NCBI GenBank assembly: GCA_937877535.1
Contig: CALFJF010000007.1
Location: 1-20,469 of the forward strand
Reading direction: 5' to 3'
DNA length: 20,469 bases
Source of the DNA: an uncultured Treponema sp.
GTDB taxonomy: Bacteria; Spirochaetota; Spirochaetia; Treponematales; Treponemataceae
The notes under the pieces are model-generated. The model worked only from the letters and a program-made list of their open reading frames with translations. It was not told the DNA's origin and did not search any database. Below, piece after piece: positions 7,559 to 14,441 of the stretch; position 1 is the first letter of the stretch; the number at the start of each line of letters is the position of its first letter. A program made the position numbers and the translations under genes.

Positions 7559-8569
7559 CTAATATCGCGCGTCGTACAAAGCAATCGGCGCGCCTTTTTT
7601 TATCACGATTTCGTACAAAAGAAGCGAAAGTCGAACCGAAAACAGCACACTTCCTTCAGTTCGCATAGCAACGTCCCGCTCAGAAAGTAGCGCGCAAATA
7701 GCTGCACACTGCGAACTTCCCCAAATCCTTGACGCGCGGGCGTATTGAGCGCAAATCGTTTTTCCAAGGAAACCGTGCTTTTTTAATTGAAAATCGTCAA
7801 CAAACGCCCCGCCTGCATGAATCGAATGCCAAAGCGAGAGTTTTCTAAAACACGTTGCAAGCCCCGCAATAAGCAGCACGGGACTTGCATTTTTTGTGAG
7901 TTGGATTTTTTGAAGAATCAAAAGCGCGTTTTCAAGGCGAGTTTTTGGCTCTTCATCGGGACGAGAAATCGCGTCAAAAAGCGTAAACGCACTCTCTTCC
8001 CGATTATGCGCAAGGATATGTTCCACGTCCGACGCTTTTATTGTTGAGCCTTCAGAAAAGCACCACTTAAAGCGCGAACACTCGGAGCGGAGCGATTCCG
8101 TATCGTTTTCCACGAGTTCCAAAATGAGGGAAATCGCGTCTTGCTCGATTGACAAAGAATCGCGTCGAAAAAAATCGCGAATCCACGCTTCTTTTCGCTC
8201 GGCAAAGAGTTCTTTGAACGTTCGCCGATTTTCTTTTGGAACAATTTTGTCGAGTTTTGCGTCAACGCTCCACCCGTCGCTCGTCAAAACAAGCGTGTTA
8301 TCGCCGCTGCCGCTCGATACAGTTTCCAAAAGCGCGATGTCGTCTTTCTTTTTTATCGATTCCGCGCCATGAAAAACCACAAAAGAAACGCCGCCAAAAA
8401 GCGAGTTGCTCTCAAGAATATCAACGGCTTCGCTCACTTTTGTCTCCGAAGCGTAAAGCGAATGAAATTCAATTTCACCCGCTTTTTTCTTCATCGAAGA
8501 ACGCATCGAGTCGATTTCGTCATTTTTCAATCCAATTTCTGGACCGAGAAAAAGGTAGAGTCGAGCCAT
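7559..8569 (-). CDS. holA: DNA polymerase III delta subunit (clamp loader)
   Basis: A 336-residue protein starting MARLYLFLGPE. The frame extends 16 codons further up, but that start would overlap lexA, and the chosen start 13 bp after the lexA stop fits the family. The pattern is that of HolA: an AAA+-like N-terminal domain (LYLFLGPE, SLFGGVSFVVFHGAE, DNTLVLTSDGWSVDAKLDK) without a true Walker A, as is normal for delta. A middle section (WIRDFFRRDSLSIEQDAISL, ENDTESLRSECSR) and a C-terminal helical collar follow. Delta opens the beta sliding clamp within the clamp loader. Sequence conservation in this family is low, so the call rests on the overall pattern and length. It is last in the hprK-ptsH-lexA-holA unit. 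The ribosome-binding site is weak (TTGGAT). Confidence 0.8.
   Translation of the reverse strand: MARLYLFLGPEIGLKNDEIDSMRSSMKKKAGEIEFHSLYASETKVSEAVDILESNSLFGGVSFVVFHGAESIKKKDDIALLETVSSGSGDNTLVLTSDGWSVDAKLDKIVPKENRRTFKELFAERKEAWIRDFFRRDSLSIEQDAISLILELVENDTESLRSECSRFKWCFSEGSTIKASDVEHILAHNREESAFTLFDAISRPDEEPKTRLENALLILQKIQLTKNASPVLLIAGLATCFRKLSLWHSIHAGGAFVDDFQLKKHGFLGKTICAQYARASRIWGSSQCAAICALLSERDVAMRTEGSVLFSVRLSLLLYEIVIKKGAPIALYDARY
7567..7601 (+). terminator. Possible plus-strand terminator inside the 3' end of holA
   Basis: GCGCG (7567-7571) can pair with CGCGC (7589-7593), followed by a C and seven T residues. It would end transcription from the PC4-like gene, but the loop is long (17 nt) and the sequence is also holA coding sequence. 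No matching terminator for holA was found inside the PC4-like gene. Confidence 0.3.
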
Positions 8570-8582
8570 CGAAAATCCAACA

Positions 8583-9191
8583 TTAGTACGCGCGCAAAAT
8601 CGAAGAAAGAACTCCAACGATTTTTATGTCGGAACTCAAAATTGGCTTAAAATCGGGATTTTCTGGCTGAAGACGCACGCCGTTCGATTCTTTGTAAAAA
8701 CGGCGAATTGTAATTGCGCCGTCAACAGAAGCAACCACAATTTGTCCGTCCGTCGCCGCCTCGTTGATTTCAACGATTGCGGTATCGCCTTCAAGGATTC
8801 CCGCATTTTTCATGCTCATGCCATTCACGCGAAGCGCAAAAAACGATTTTCCCGTTTTGAGCAACGGCTCTGGAAGCGTAATGTAGCGGTCGATATTTTC
8901 TTTGCTCAAAAGTGCTTTTCCTGGCACAATTGCGCCCAAAAGCGGCACTTTGATGCACGCAACTTCGTCTTTGCGTGGCGTTCCGTCGATGACGCTGATT
9001 GACCGCGCCCGCTTTTGACTTTGCGACAAAAAGCCTTTTTTTTGCAACGCCGCAATGTGGTCTTGAACCGCGCGGAGCGAAATACCAAAATGCAACCCAA
9101 TTTCGCGAACCGTTGGCGGAAACCCGTTTTCCTTGATGAACGACGAAATGAAGTCAAGCACTTCTTTTTGTCTGTTTGTAATTTCTTTCAT
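8583..9191 (-). CDS. lexA: LexA-type SOS repressor with altered self-cleavage residues
   Basis: A 202-residue protein with the full LexA build. The N-terminal winged helix spans 1-65 (TNRQKEVLDFISSFIKENGF, PPTVREIG, AVQDHIAALQKKGFL). The C-terminal S24-type protease/dimer domain has the catalytic Ser126 in GMSMKNAG. Two key positions differ from the family. The scissile Ala-Gly is Pro90-Gly91 (LLGAIVPGKALL against GxVxAGxPLL). The catalytic Lys, 37 residues after Ser in E. coli LexA, is Arg163 (ITIRRF against VTVKRL); the codon at 8705-8703 is CGC. LexA normally represses DNA-repair genes until RecA filaments trigger self-cleavage. With these changes normal cleavage is doubtful. AAGGAG lies 7 nt before the ATG. 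The gene is 36 bp after ptsH and 13 bp before holA. Confidence 0.88.
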   Translation of the reverse strand: MKEITNRQKEVLDFISSFIKENGFPPTVREIGLHFGISLRAVQDHIAALQKKGFLSQSQKRARSISVIDGTPRKDEVACIKVPLLGAIVPGKALLSKENIDRYITLPEPLLKTGKSFFALRVNGMSMKNAGILEGDTAIVEINEAATDGQIVVASVDGAITIRRFYKESNGVRLQPENPDFKPILSSDIKIVGVLSSILRAY

Positions 9192-9227
9192 TTTTTTTCT
9201 CCTTAAAATGAATATTTTTTGTCAATT

Positions 9228-9494
9228 TTAGTCTTCATCGAATTTGCTTTCAAACAACTCAAAAATCGTTTGAGCCGCTTGCTTTTCGTCAGAGCCGTCG
9301 GCGATAAGCACCAGTTGCGTGTCGTACACCGCGCCCATTGTTATTACGCCCATAATCGATTTCGCGTTCACCGTCATGTCGTCTTTGCGAATCATAATCT
9401 CGGAAGCGAATTTGTTTGCGGTCTGGGTGATTAACGCGGCAGGACGCGCATGAACGCCCGCTCTGTTTTTGACCGTAAGAATTTTCTCTGTCAT
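9228..9494 (-). CDS. ptsH: Phosphocarrier protein HPr
   Basis: An 88-residue HPr. The phosphorylation site His15 is in AGVHARPAAL, and the regulatory Ser46 is in NAKSIMGV; both stand at the exact family positions. Enzyme I phosphorylates His15 with phosphoenolpyruvate, and HPr kinase/phosphorylase modifies Ser46. The presence of both, with hprK directly upstream, indicates a working Ser-HPr control loop; no sugar-specific PTS enzyme is in the window. The ATG has AAGGAT about 7 nt upstream. The gap to hprK is 140 bp and holds three inverted repeats. lexA follows after 36 bp. Confidence 0.95.
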   Translation of the reverse strand: MTEKILTVKNRAGVHARPAALITQTANKFASEIMIRKDDMTVNAKSIMGVITMGAVYDTQLVLIADGSDEKQAAQTIFELFESKFDED

Positions 9495-9519
9495 ATATCT
9501 ATCCTTTTTTACTTTTTGA

Positions 9520-9613
9520 CGGGATTTCCCGCCTTAAATCCAAACTAACACCTTGCTCGATACTTTTTTATCGCTCAAGTTGGCGAGTTCAAAAAAATCG
9601 CTTTTTGAACTCG
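9520..9613 (-). repeat. Three inverted repeats between hprK and ptsH
   Basis: In transcription order: (1) 9613-9584, perfect 12-bp arms (CGAGTTCAAAAA and complement) around a 6-nt loop; (2) 9579-9552, arms CTTG/CAAG and CGATA/TATCG with a small internal loop; (3) 9531-9520, CGGGA/TCCCG with a 2-nt centre, about 10 nt upstream of the ptsH ribosome-binding site. None is followed by a clean T-run on the minus strand, so they are not typical terminators. They may be an RNA-processing or stability element that sets ptsH expression apart from hprK. Confidence 0.5.
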
Positions 9614-9634
9614 ATTTCCCTCAACCAGATTTTG

Positions 9635-10624
9635 CTAATACGAATCGTCAACGCTGTAATACGCGCTTTTCGCCTCGCCCGTTTCAATCCATTTGAGGAT
9701 ATTTCGATTAAAATCACGCGAACTGTCAACGCCTTTGTGCTTGAGTCGCTCGTTCATTGCCGCCGCTTCGATTATAATCGGGAGCGTCCGCCCAGGTTTT
9801 ACAGGAATTTCAATGCTCGGAATTTTCACTCCAAAAAAATCAATCGTTTCCATGTTTGTTCCCACGCGGTCGTAGACTTTCGCTTTGTCCCATTCTTCAA
9901 GTTGAATTACGAGTTGAATTTCCTTTTGGTCGCGCACAGAACCAACTCCGTACAGTTGCGACACGTTTATGATTCCAAGTCCGCGAATTTCCATGTGATG
10001 ACTTATGAGCGTATTTGCGCCTCGTCCCAAAATCGAATTTCCGTTCACGCAACGCACTTCCACGATGTCGTCGGCAACAAGTCGATGTCCTCGCTCCACA
10101 AGTTCAAGCGCGCACTCGCTTTTTCCAACGCCAGAGTGTCCAGTCAAAAGCACGCCGATTCCGCACACTTCAAGAAGAACGCCGTGCATCGTTTTACTCG
10201 GCGCAAACACGTCCGAAAAAACGCGCATTATCCGAATGCAAAATTCCGTAATCTCAAGGTCGGTTTTTAGAATGGCGCAACCGAATTTGTCGGCAGCCGC
10301 CACAATTTCCTCGCTCGGATTCATTCCGTGCGCAAAAACAACGCATGGCGGAGAAAAAGAAAGTATTTTTTCGATTATGGCAATTCGGTTTTCGAGCGAA
10401 AGACTCGAAAGGTAAGCGACTTCTTGAATCCCAAAAACCTGCACGCTATTTGAAAGGTAGCCTTCAAAAAACCCCGTGAGCGCAATTCCTGTGCGAGTAA
10501 CGTTTGGATACGAAATGACAGCAGAAAGCCCCCGCCGTCCGCCCAAACAAGTCAGATTGAGCGCGTTTCGCCCTTCGAGTTCAAGGTCTAACAGATTCAG
10601 CACCGAAAACGATTTTTCCGCCAT
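9635..10624 (-). CDS. hprK: HPr kinase/phosphorylase
   Basis: A 329-residue protein starting MAEKSFSVLNLLDL. An upstream in-frame extension to 10756 passes through the terminator region and is rejected. The N-terminal domain is about 1-130. The catalytic domain opens with HGVLLEV (His147), then the Walker A motif GHSGVGKS at 162-169, DDIVEV from 185, and the HprK signature EIRGLGIINV at 212-221. A C-terminal helix with NRNILKW completes it. It phosphorylates Ser46 of HPr with ATP or PPi and reverses this with phosphate, coupling carbon status to gene control. Its substrate ptsH is the next gene. A promoter (-35 TTGTCA, 17 bp, -10 TATAGT) ends 6 nt before the ATG with no Shine-Dalgarno, so the message is predicted to be leaderless. 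Confidence 0.93.
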   Translation of the reverse strand: MAEKSFSVLNLLDLELEGRNALNLTCLGGRRGLSAVISYPNVTRTGIALTGFFEGYLSNSVQVFGIQEVAYLSSLSLENRIAIIEKILSFSPPCVVFAHGMNPSEEIVAAADKFGCAILKTDLEITEFCIRIMRVFSDVFAPSKTMHGVLLEVCGIGVLLTGHSGVGKSECALELVERGHRLVADDIVEVRCVNGNSILGRGANTLISHHMEIRGLGIINVSQLYGVGSVRDQKEIQLVIQLEEWDKAKVYDRVGTNMETIDFFGVKIPSIEIPVKPGRTLPIIIEAAAMNERLKHKGVDSSRDFNRNILKWIETGEAKSAYYSVDDSY

Positions 10625-10659
10625 TCGATTACTATACAAAAATCGCCCGCGAATGACAA
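10625..10659 (-). promoter_or_regulatory. Candidate leaderless promoter of hprK
   Basis: Minus strand: TTGTCA (10659-10654), 17-bp spacer, TATAGT (10636-10631), then 6 nt to the ATG at 10624. Both boxes match 5/6. A start at +7 from the -10 coincides with the A of ATG. It lies just after the terminator that closes rpoN-hpf, which supports a new transcription start here. Confidence 0.65.
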
Positions 10660-10706
10660 GTAGATAAAAACAAAAAATCAAAAATATTTTTGCACTTTTT
10701 CTGAAC

Positions 10707-10738
10707 AAAAAAAAATCGGAGGAAATCCCCCGATTTTT
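10707..10738 (-). terminator. Intrinsic terminator after hpf
   Basis: Read on the minus strand, AAAAATCGG and CCGATTTTT flank GGGATTTCCT, giving a stem of nine outer pairs, an A-C mismatch, two more G-C pairs and a 4-nt loop; a run of at least nine T follows. It lies about 45 bp after the hpf stop and splits rpoN-hpf from hprK-ptsH-lexA-holA. Confidence 0.75.
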
Positions 10739-10784
10739 GGTTTCAAAATGACTCAACCGCCATTTTTAGCAGACGTTTTGTTCA

Positions 10785-11075
10785 TTATTTTTTTTCTTGA
10801 ACTTTGTCTTTCTCTTTTTTGATTTTTACATCAAGCGTGTCCATCATTTTGTTAAGCGCGGCAGAAAAATCAAAATCCTCGGCAGAAACGTGCGCTTGCG
10901 CTCCCCAGCGGAAATTGACAGTCGTGTCAAAAATATATGCCTTATCATGTTTTACTCGAACAATAAGGTCAACAATAAGGTCATCTGCGTATTTTACACG
11001 CTCAACTTTTTTTTCAATCAACTCGGTTTGCTTGTCTTCAAGCTCAAAACCAACGGCAGAAATGGATTTTGTCAT
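10785..11075 (-). CDS. hpf: Short ribosome hibernation promoting factor (HPF/RaiA family)
   Basis: A 96-residue protein of the HPF/YfiA type: beta strand, helix, three strands, helix. Marks are KQTELIEKKVERVKYADDLI, DLIVRVKHDKAYIFDTTVNF, AHVSAEDFDFSAALNKMMDT and a Lys-rich end (KIKKEKDK). The family binds the 30S decoding site and stabilises idle ribosomes. This is the short form; the long form has a further dimerisation domain that is absent. AAGGAG lies 6 nt before the ATG. It follows rpoN by 104 bp, an order well known in bacteria (rpoN then hpf), and has its own promoter in that gap. Confidence 0.88.
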   Translation of the reverse strand: MTKSISAVGFELEDKQTELIEKKVERVKYADDLIVDLIVRVKHDKAYIFDTTVNFRWGAQAHVSAEDFDFSAALNKMMDTLDVKIKKEKDKVQEKK

Positions 11076-11120
11076 GGAGTGCTCCTTTGTCAGTAAAAGT
11101 CGAACCGAAATCCGATTCGC

Positions 11121-11156
11121 TTTTATGAGTATACTATGATTTTTCCAAAATGTGAA
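11121..11156 (-). promoter_or_regulatory. Sigma-70-type promoter of hpf
   Basis: Minus strand: -35 TTCACA (11156-11151), 17-bp spacer, -10 TATACT (11133-11128). The start is expected near 11121, giving a leader of about 45 nt that includes the AAGGAG site. It lies wholly between the rpoN stop and the hpf start. Confidence 0.65.
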
Positions 11157-11179
11157 AAAAATTTTGTTTGAATCTTGAA

Positions 11180-12793
11180 TTACGAGCGAAAATACGACGA
11201 ACTGACGTTCAATTCGCTACGGTATTTTGCAACCGTTCGACGGGCAATTTTTATGCCCCGTTTCAACAGTTCCTCAGAAATTTTTTGGTCGGAAAGCGGC
11301 TTTGAATCCGTTTTGTGTTCTTCCAAAATTGCCGAAATTTCGGCTTTTACGCCCTCTTTGCTCGTTGGAATATTTTTTTCTCCAGAAAGTTCGCCGATTT
11401 TTTTCATTTGCACGGTTTCTTCGTTCACAGCGTTCGTAAAAAAATACGAAAGTGGAAAAACGCCAAACGAACACAACAGAAATTTTCCGCTTGCCATGCG
11501 CGAAATCGTTGATTCGTGAACGCCGATTGCTCCCGCAACGTCTTTTTGCCGCAGCGGAATCAAAAATCGCTCCCCCGAACGAAAAAAAGACGCTTGGAGC
11601 ATTACGATTTGAGCCGTTGCCTTTAGAAGCGTCGCCGAGCGAAATGCCACGCCGTCAATAAACGAGCGGGCGGACAAAACGGATTCGCGGGCAAATTTTG
11701 ATTCCGCGTCCGCTTTATCGCCGTTTTCTTTTGAAGAAAAACCCAAAAATTCCTCGGAGATTTTGAGAATGGGCGTGGCGATTTTTGAAAGCCGTGCCAA
11801 AAAAAATCCTTCGCGCGTTCCAATCAAAAGAGAACCGTCGGCAAGGGCGCGAATTTTTTCCGAGCCGTCTTCGCTCAAAGAAGACGCAAACGAATCGTCA
11901 TCAACGCTTTCCACAACAATATCAGGCTGAACGAACGAAACCTCAGGCGAACCAAACGCGCGAGCAGGATGCGGGTCAAGCGATCGAATAAAAGAAAGAG
12001 CCTCTTTCATCTCGTCTTCGCTAAAATGCGCGGGCAAATCCAAATCGTTTTTGCTGTTTTGAAACAACAATTTTTTTTGCTCAGAAAGAAATCGATTCGC
12101 TTTTTTTGCCATTTTTTCAGGAATCGGCGGATTCAAAAAATCAAAATGTCCGTTCAAAAGAAAAATCGCAGACTTTGGAGCATCGGAGCGGTCGAGTGCT
12201 TGAACGAGAAGGCTGTGCGCTGTATTCGTTACGCATACTCCCACGGGGTCTAATTTTTGAATGATTGAAATACAATGCTCCAAAAACGATTCGCTCGGTT
12301 TGGGATTCATTTTGTCAAGAAGCGACACGGGAGCAAGAATGTGATGACCTTCCGCGTTGAGATTTTGCACCAAAAGCGAGCAAAGTTCTTGCTCCGCACG
12401 AGAAAGGCGCATTGAGCGAATTTGATGAAGCAGATGGTCTTGAAGGCTCGTTCTTTCGTCGGCGTTTGATTCAAGGGCTGCCTGAAAATCGTCGCTCGCT
12501 TTTTGAAGTGCGGAAGAAACTCCGCCGTATCGCTCGTAATCTGACAAGCGATACGAAGAGTGAGCGGGCGTATTCAAAAAAGATGAACCGTCTTCAAAAA
12601 AATCAGAAGCGAGTTCGAGCGCAGGATTTTTTTCAACTGCCTCGTAGATTTCGCTCCGAAGTTCTTGCGAAGAAAGGGAAAGCAGTTTGAGAGCCAACTG
12701 TTGTTTTTGCGTAAGCCTCATCGATTGGCTCATTTTCATCGTTTGTTTTTGGCTTGCTCTCATTTTTATCGCTGCCGAAGAAAAATCGCTCAT
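11180..12793 (-). CDS. rpoN: RNA polymerase sigma-54 factor
   Basis: A 537-residue protein with all sigma-54 regions. Region I is Gln/Leu-rich (MSQSMRLTQKQQLALKLLSL at 21-40, ending EKNPALEL). An acidic, variable region II follows. The core-binding domain is about 90-290. The helix-turn-helix block contains HESTISRMASGKFLL. The C-terminal RpoN box ARRTVAKYR is intact. Sigma-54 directs polymerase to -24/-12 promoters and needs ATP-driven activators; none is encoded here. The start at 12793 is chosen because a promoter (-35 TTCTCA, 17 bp, -10 TATACT) ends 6 nt before this ATG and no Shine-Dalgarno is seen. Later ATGs (codons 11, 19, 21, 25) also lack one. The longer frame to 12901 overlaps the divergent gene and is rejected. 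Confidence 0.93.
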   Translation of the reverse strand: MSDFSSAAIKMRASQKQTMKMSQSMRLTQKQQLALKLLSLSSQELRSEIYEAVEKNPALELASDFFEDGSSFLNTPAHSSYRLSDYERYGGVSSALQKASDDFQAALESNADERTSLQDHLLHQIRSMRLSRAEQELCSLLVQNLNAEGHHILAPVSLLDKMNPKPSESFLEHCISIIQKLDPVGVCVTNTAHSLLVQALDRSDAPKSAIFLLNGHFDFLNPPIPEKMAKKANRFLSEQKKLLFQNSKNDLDLPAHFSEDEMKEALSFIRSLDPHPARAFGSPEVSFVQPDIVVESVDDDSFASSLSEDGSEKIRALADGSLLIGTREGFFLARLSKIATPILKISEEFLGFSSKENGDKADAESKFARESVLSARSFIDGVAFRSATLLKATAQIVMLQASFFRSGERFLIPLRQKDVAGAIGVHESTISRMASGKFLLCSFGVFPLSYFFTNAVNEETVQMKKIGELSGEKNIPTSKEGVKAEISAILEEHKTDSKPLSDQKISEELLKRGIKIARRTVAKYRSELNVSSSYFRS

Positions 12794-12873
12794 GCAAAAA
12801 GTATAGCACAAACAACACGACTTGAGAAAAATCAAAATTCGTTTTTCCCAAAAAGAAAAAAACGCGGTATAAT
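12794..12873. promoter_or_regulatory. Divergent promoter pair between rpoN and the DUF1015 gene
   Basis: Minus strand for rpoN: TTCTCA (12828-12823), 17 bp, TATACT (12805-12800), 6 nt, ATG at 12793. Plus strand for DUF1015: TTCCCA (12845-12850), 17 bp, perfect TATAAT (12868-12873), 7 nt, ATG at 12881. Both predicted start points fall at or beside the start codon and neither gene has a Shine-Dalgarno. The -35 boxes are only 4/6, so the calls rest on the -10 boxes and exact spacing. Confidence 0.55.
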
Positions 12874-12880
12874 CGACGGT

Positions 12881-14218
12881 ATGAAAACGAACTTTGAACA
12901 ATTTGGAGTAACCATTCCAGAAATTTTGTTGCCCAAAAACATAGATTTAGAAAGTTGGGCGGTGATTGCCTGCGACCAGTACACGCAGGACAAAGCCTAT
13001 TGGCAAAAGGCGGCGCAGATTGCGGGCGAAAAACCTTCTACGCTCAACCTGATTTTTCCCGAAGTGTATCTGGCGGACGCGGACAAGGACGAGCGCATTC
13101 AGCACATCAAACAGACGATGGCAGATTACCTTGCAGACGGTGTGTTTTCCCAACCGCAAAAAGCGTTCATATATATAGAACGAAAGACCGCGTACGGACG
13201 CACGCGCAAGGGGCTGGTGCTGGCGGTGGATTTGGACACATACGAGTGGAAGCCGTTTAGCAAGGCTCTGATTCGCGCCACGGAAGCCACGGTGCCAGAG
13301 CGTATTCCCCCGCGCATGAAAATCCGCACGGGTGCGCCGCTGGAACTGCCGCACATCATGCTGCTTGCCGATGACCCGACGGACGCGCTGGTGGGAAAAA
13401 CGGGCGAACTGATAAAGGGCGAAAAGCCCGTGTACGACGGCGATTTGCAACAGGAAAGCGGACATATCACCGGCTGGGCGGTGCGCGATGAAAAAGCGTT
13501 CAGCCATGTTGCCGACGCACTCGCCGCAGTCGCGCAAAAAGGCACGGATGCGGACGGCACGGTGTTTTTGTTCGCCGTGGGAGACGGAAACCACAGCCTT
13601 GCCACCGCAAAAGCCGTCTGGGAAGAGCACAAAAAGGAATTACAGGCAAACGGCGCGACGGATGCGGAAATTGCACAAAGCCCCGTGCGCTACGCGTTGG
13701 TAGAGGTGGTGAATATCTACGATGCGGGACTGACCTTTGAGCCGATTCACCGCGTGGTGTTCAATGCGGATTCTGACGACCTGCTTGCGTTTGTGGCGCA
13801 AAAACTGGACGGCACATGCAAAACGGTCGCAAGCGCAGCGGAACTTACACAACTTGTCGGCGACAAAACGACGGACGGCGCACGCTATGGTTTTATCACC
13901 ACGAGCGCGGGAAAAACGACTTACACGCTTTTGCAAACGGCGATTACCGACCTTGCCATTGCTTCGCTTCAGCCCGCGCTAGACGAATACATTGCTAGCC
14001 ACAAGAGCGCGGGCATTGAAATAGACTACATTCACGGCGCGGAAGAAACGGTCGCGCTCGGAAGCAAGGACGGACAGACAGGCATTTTGCTCCCGCCGAT
14101 TGCCAAAGACAGTTTTTTTGCCACGATTAACGGTCGCGGCCCGCTTCCGCGCAAAAGTTTCAGCATGGGCGAGGCGAGCGAAAAGCGGTTTTATGTGGAG
14201 GCGCGGCGATTGTTTTAG
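12881..14218 (+). CDS. DUF1015 family protein
   Basis: A 445-residue protein that I place in the DUF1015 family. The opening gives VIACDQYTQDKAYW; a middle motif reads AVGDGNHSLATAKAVWEEHK (the GDGNHSLATAK block that families of this type keep); the end reads LPRKSFSMGEASEKRFYVEA. The biochemical role is not settled as far as I know, and I assign none. The frame is open further upstream to 12665, but that part is antisense to rpoN. The ATG at 12881 sits 7 nt after a perfect TATAAT, with no Shine-Dalgarno. G+C is clearly higher than in the genes to the left (about 65% in the row 13321-13380, counted by hand, against about a third in the row 12061-12120), which suggests a different history or strong codon bias. 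Confidence 0.8.
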   Translation: MKTNFEQFGVTIPEILLPKNIDLESWAVIACDQYTQDKAYWQKAAQIAGEKPSTLNLIFPEVYLADADKDERIQHIKQTMADYLADGVFSQPQKAFIYIERKTAYGRTRKGLVLAVDLDTYEWKPFSKALIRATEATVPERIPPRMKIRTGAPLELPHIMLLADDPTDALVGKTGELIKGEKPVYDGDLQQESGHITGWAVRDEKAFSHVADALAAVAQKGTDADGTVFLFAVGDGNHSLATAKAVWEEHKKELQANGATDAEIAQSPVRYALVEVVNIYDAGLTFEPIHRVVFNADSDDLLAFVAQKLDGTCKTVASAAELTQLVGDKTTDGARYGFITTSAGKTTYTLLQTAITDLAIASLQPALDEYIASHKSAGIEIDYIHGAEETVALGSKDGQTGILLPPIAKDSFFATINGRGPLPRKSFSMGEASEKRFYVEARRLF

Positions 14219-14255
14219 AAAAAATCGCAATTCTGCATGAAGCGGAAGAAAATCA

Positions 14256-14295
14256 AAAACGGTGGCTCGGCTTTTTGAAACCACCGTTTTTTTTT
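14256..14295 (+). terminator. Intrinsic terminator after the DUF1015 gene
   Basis: AAAACGGTGG (14256-14265) pairs perfectly with CCACCGTTTT (14281-14290) around a 15-nt loop, with the T-run continuing to 14295. It lies 38 bp after the stop. The rest of the gap to 14441 holds only the promoter-like boxes described with the next gene. Confidence 0.85.
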
Positions 14296-14367
14296 GCTTT
14301 TTGAGATTTTGACCGCGCTCAACCTTCAATAAAAATCAGCATACATAAGACGGCAAGTCCTAAATTA

Positions 14368-14426
14368 TTGAGTTTTTGGAGATTTTATGGTAAAATTTGT
14401 ATGATTGTCTTGTTTTCGTCAGGAGG
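14368..14426 (+). promoter_or_regulatory. Candidate promoter and ribosome-binding site of the EAL gene
   Basis: TTGAGT (14368-14373), 17-bp spacer, TAAAAT (14391-14396), then AGGAGG at 14421-14426. The distance from AGGAGG to the ATG at 14442 is 15 nt, longer than usual. A short frame at 14401-14433 (MIVLFSSGGF, stop) runs through the AGGAGG but would begin before the predicted transcript start, so it is not called. Confidence 0.45.
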
Positions 14427-14441
14427 TTTTTAGAAAAACGA

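Noticed and set aside
8920..8936. Possible sigma-54 promoter (TGGCAC followed by TTGC)
   Set aside because: Only 2 bp separate the two boxes instead of 5, and it lies inside lexA on the opposite strand.
12790..12885. Strand switch at 12.8-12.9 kb as a replication origin
   Set aside because: No dnaA, dnaN or DnaA-box cluster is present; the 88-bp gap is explained by two divergent promoters.
14401..14433. Ten-codon leader peptide before the EAL gene
   Set aside because: The predicted transcript start lies at about 14403, after its ATG, and it has no regulatory codon run.
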